Origin: Candidatus Atribacteria bacterium
GTDB lineage: Bacteria; Atribacterota; Atribacteria; Atribacterales; Caldatribacteriaceae
DNA: 7,098 nucleotides
NCBI GenBank assembly: GCA_029982105.1
Contig: JARRCQ010000082.1
Coordinates: 1-7,098, forward strand
Direction: 5' to 3'
Shown here: positions 5,965-7,098 of the stretch, piece by piece
How positions within the stretch are numbered: the first letter of the stretch is position 1
Layout: each line of letters starts with the position of its first letter
Notes under the pieces: model-generated
The model's input: the letters and a program-made list of their open reading frames with translations, nothing else
Told to the model about the DNA's origin: nothing
Database searches by the model: none
Program-made: the position numbers and the translations under genes

Positions 5965-5973
5965 ATGATAGCA
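5965..5973 (-). promoter_or_regulatory. Candidate extended -10 promoter for the transglycosylase gene, near-leaderless
   Basis: On the minus strand TGCTATCAT fits an extended -10 box. It ends only 9 bases before the ATG, so transcription would begin about 3-4 bases upstream of the start codon. That agrees with the absence of a ribosome binding site. The -35 position (TTTCCT) is weak. This is prediction only. Confidence 0.35.
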
Positions 5974-5982
5974 TATTAAGAG

Positions 5983-5990
5983 AAAGGAGG
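5983..5990 (+). promoter_or_regulatory. Ribosome binding site of polX
   Basis: AAAGGAGG lies 9 bases ahead of the ATG at 6000 and fixes the start. No clear polX promoter is visible in the 44-base divergent gap, so it may lie inside the start of the transglycosylase gene. Confidence 0.7.
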
Positions 5991-5999
5991 AAAGGGTTT

Positions 6000-7098
6000 A
6001 TGAGAAATCGAGAGGTGGCTCAACTTTTAGAAAATGTTGCTACTCTGTTAGAAATGAAAGGAGAAAACCGCTTTAAAATAGTAGCTTATGAAGAAGCGGC
6101 TCATCGCATAGAAAATTGGCCTGAAGCCATTGAGGAGGTATGGGAGAAGGGAAAACTGAAAGAAATCCCCGGGATAGGAGAGAGTATTGCCAGTAAAATT
6201 GAAGAATATCTTTCTACTGGTAAACTATCTTATTTGGAAGAATTAACCAAGGAAATCCCTCCAGAAGTCATTCAGCTTACCACCATCCCGGGAGTAGGAC
6301 CTAAAATTGCTAAACTTCTCTATGACCAATTAGGAATTAGGAGCATTGAAGATTTAGAAAAAGCTATTGCCGAGCAAAAGTTACGTCATCTTCCTCGTTT
6401 GGGAGTGAAAAGCGAAGAAAAAATTCGCAAAGGTATAGAGATGTTTAAAAGACAAAGTGGGAGAATGCTTTTAGGCCAAGCTCTCCCTTTAGTGGAGGAA
6501 ATAGTGGGAGCTCTTAAGGAGAAAAGTGGGGTGACTAAAATTAGCCCGGCAGGAAGTGTTCGCCGGATGAAAGAAACTATCGGAGATATTGACATTTTAG
6601 TAGCTTCTTCCACTCCCGAATCTATAATGGATGTTTTCGCTTCTTTACCTCAAGTGCGAGAAGTGATTGCTCGAGGAACTACTAAATCCAGCATTGTTAC
6701 TCAAGAAGGGATACAGGTAGATTTGCGAGTGGTAGAAGAAATCTCTTTTGGAGCAGCCCTACAGTATTTTACCGGCTCTAAAGCTCACAACATTAAACTA
6801 CGAGAAATTGCTCTTAAAAAAGGGTTTAAAGTGAATGAGTATGGGATATTCAGATTGGATAACGATAAACGAGTAGGAGGAGAAAAAGAAGAGGAGATTT
6901 ATGAGACTTTAGGAATGGATTGGATTCCTCCGGAGATGAGAGAGGACCAGGGAGAAATCGAACTGGCACAGGAAAGGAAGTTGCCTGTTCTTATCGATAT
7001 TGGTGACCTTCAGGGAGACTTACACGTCCACTCCAACTGGAGTGATGGAGTGGTTTCTATAGAGAAAATGGCGGAAGCAGCTCTTGCTCGGGGTTACA
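6000..7098 (+). CDS. polX: DNA polymerase X family protein with PHP domain (PolX), 3' end outside the window
   Basis: Bacterial PolX is a family X repair polymerase that fills short gaps, with a C-terminal PHP domain acting as metal-dependent 3'-5' exonuclease or end-processing nuclease. The visible 366 residues contain an N-terminal helical 8-kDa-like domain and helix-hairpin-helix motifs IPGIGESIASKI (56-67) and IPGVGPKIAKLL (96-107), used for DNA binding. The nucleotidyltransferase site GSVRRM (185-190) and GDIDIL (195-200) supplies Asp196 and Asp198, with a third acid at Asp241 in QVDLRV. YFTGSKAHN (257-264) follows. The PHP domain opens with GDLHVHSNWSDG (339-350), metal ligands His342 and His344. 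Family members are about 570 residues, so roughly 200 are missing off the right edge; the reading frame is intact up to there. All visible catalytic residues are present, so an active polymerase is expected. Confidence 0.95.
   Translation, partial: MRNREVAQLLENVATLLEMKGENRFKIVAYEEAAHRIENWPEAIEEVWEKGKLKEIPGIGESIASKIEEYLSTGKLSYLEELTKEIPPEVIQLTTIPGVGPKIAKLLYDQLGIRSIEDLEKAIAEQKLRHLPRLGVKSEEKIRKGIEMFKRQSGRMLLGQALPLVEEIVGALKEKSGVTKISPAGSVRRMKETIGDIDILVASSTPESIMDVFASLPQVREVIARGTTKSSIVTQEGIQVDLRVVEEISFGAALQYFTGSKAHNIKLREIALKKGFKVNEYGIFRLDNDKRVGGEKEEEIYETLGMDWIPPEMREDQGEIELAQERKLPVLIDIGDLQGDLHVHSNWSDGVVSIEKMAEAALARGY

Noticed and set aside
6386..6613. 75-residue minus-strand open frame
   Set aside because: It is antisense to the conserved nucleotidyltransferase core of PolX.
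1..7098. parS site or CRISPR array
   Set aside because: No 16-mer resembling TGTTTCACGTGAAACA was found by eye, and the repeats present are too few and irregularly spaced for a CRISPR array.

Overview
The window is a low-GC stretch (roughly 40% G+C, judged by eye) of bacterial genomic DNA. FtsZ, a murein-cleaving transglycosylase with a signal peptide, a PHP-type PolX and strong AAAGGAGG ribosome binding sites all point to a walled bacterium that exports proteins and uses the standard code. No gene here fixes the phylum. The unusual gene order (parA next to ftsZ, with no division/cell-wall cluster) suggests a poorly sampled lineage, but that is inference.

Layout. Positions 1-453 carry no confident gene. 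They hold a structured, repeat-rich region and then an extended -10 promoter. Positions 454-2527 are a two-gene unit: a Soj-type ParA ATPase overlapping ftsZ by 44 bases. FtsZ starts at a TTG whose near-perfect Shine-Dalgarno sequence lies inside the end of parA. Positions 2528-2788 are a second repeat-rich gap, which is a diverged inverted copy of the left one. Positions 2789-3880 encode a DUF4432 (aldose 1-epimerase-like) protein. Its stop codon overlaps that of the convergent gene at 3877-5955, an exported Slt70-like lytic transglycosylase with a long helical-repeat region. After 44 bases a divergent polX begins at 6000 and runs off the right edge, so about two thirds of it is visible.

How it fits together. 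ParA and FtsZ are probably made together through translational coupling. This would tie a nucleoid- or position-sensing ATPase to the division ring, although no parB or parS is visible. The transglycosylase would act on the wall that FtsZ remodels, but it is on the other strand and not in the same operon. The DUF4432 and PolX genes look unrelated to division.

The most striking non-coding feature is the pair of inverted repeats (about 86-383 and 2528-2772). They bracket the parA-ftsZ unit exactly and share ordered blocks, including two hairpins whose stems differ by compensatory base-pair changes.
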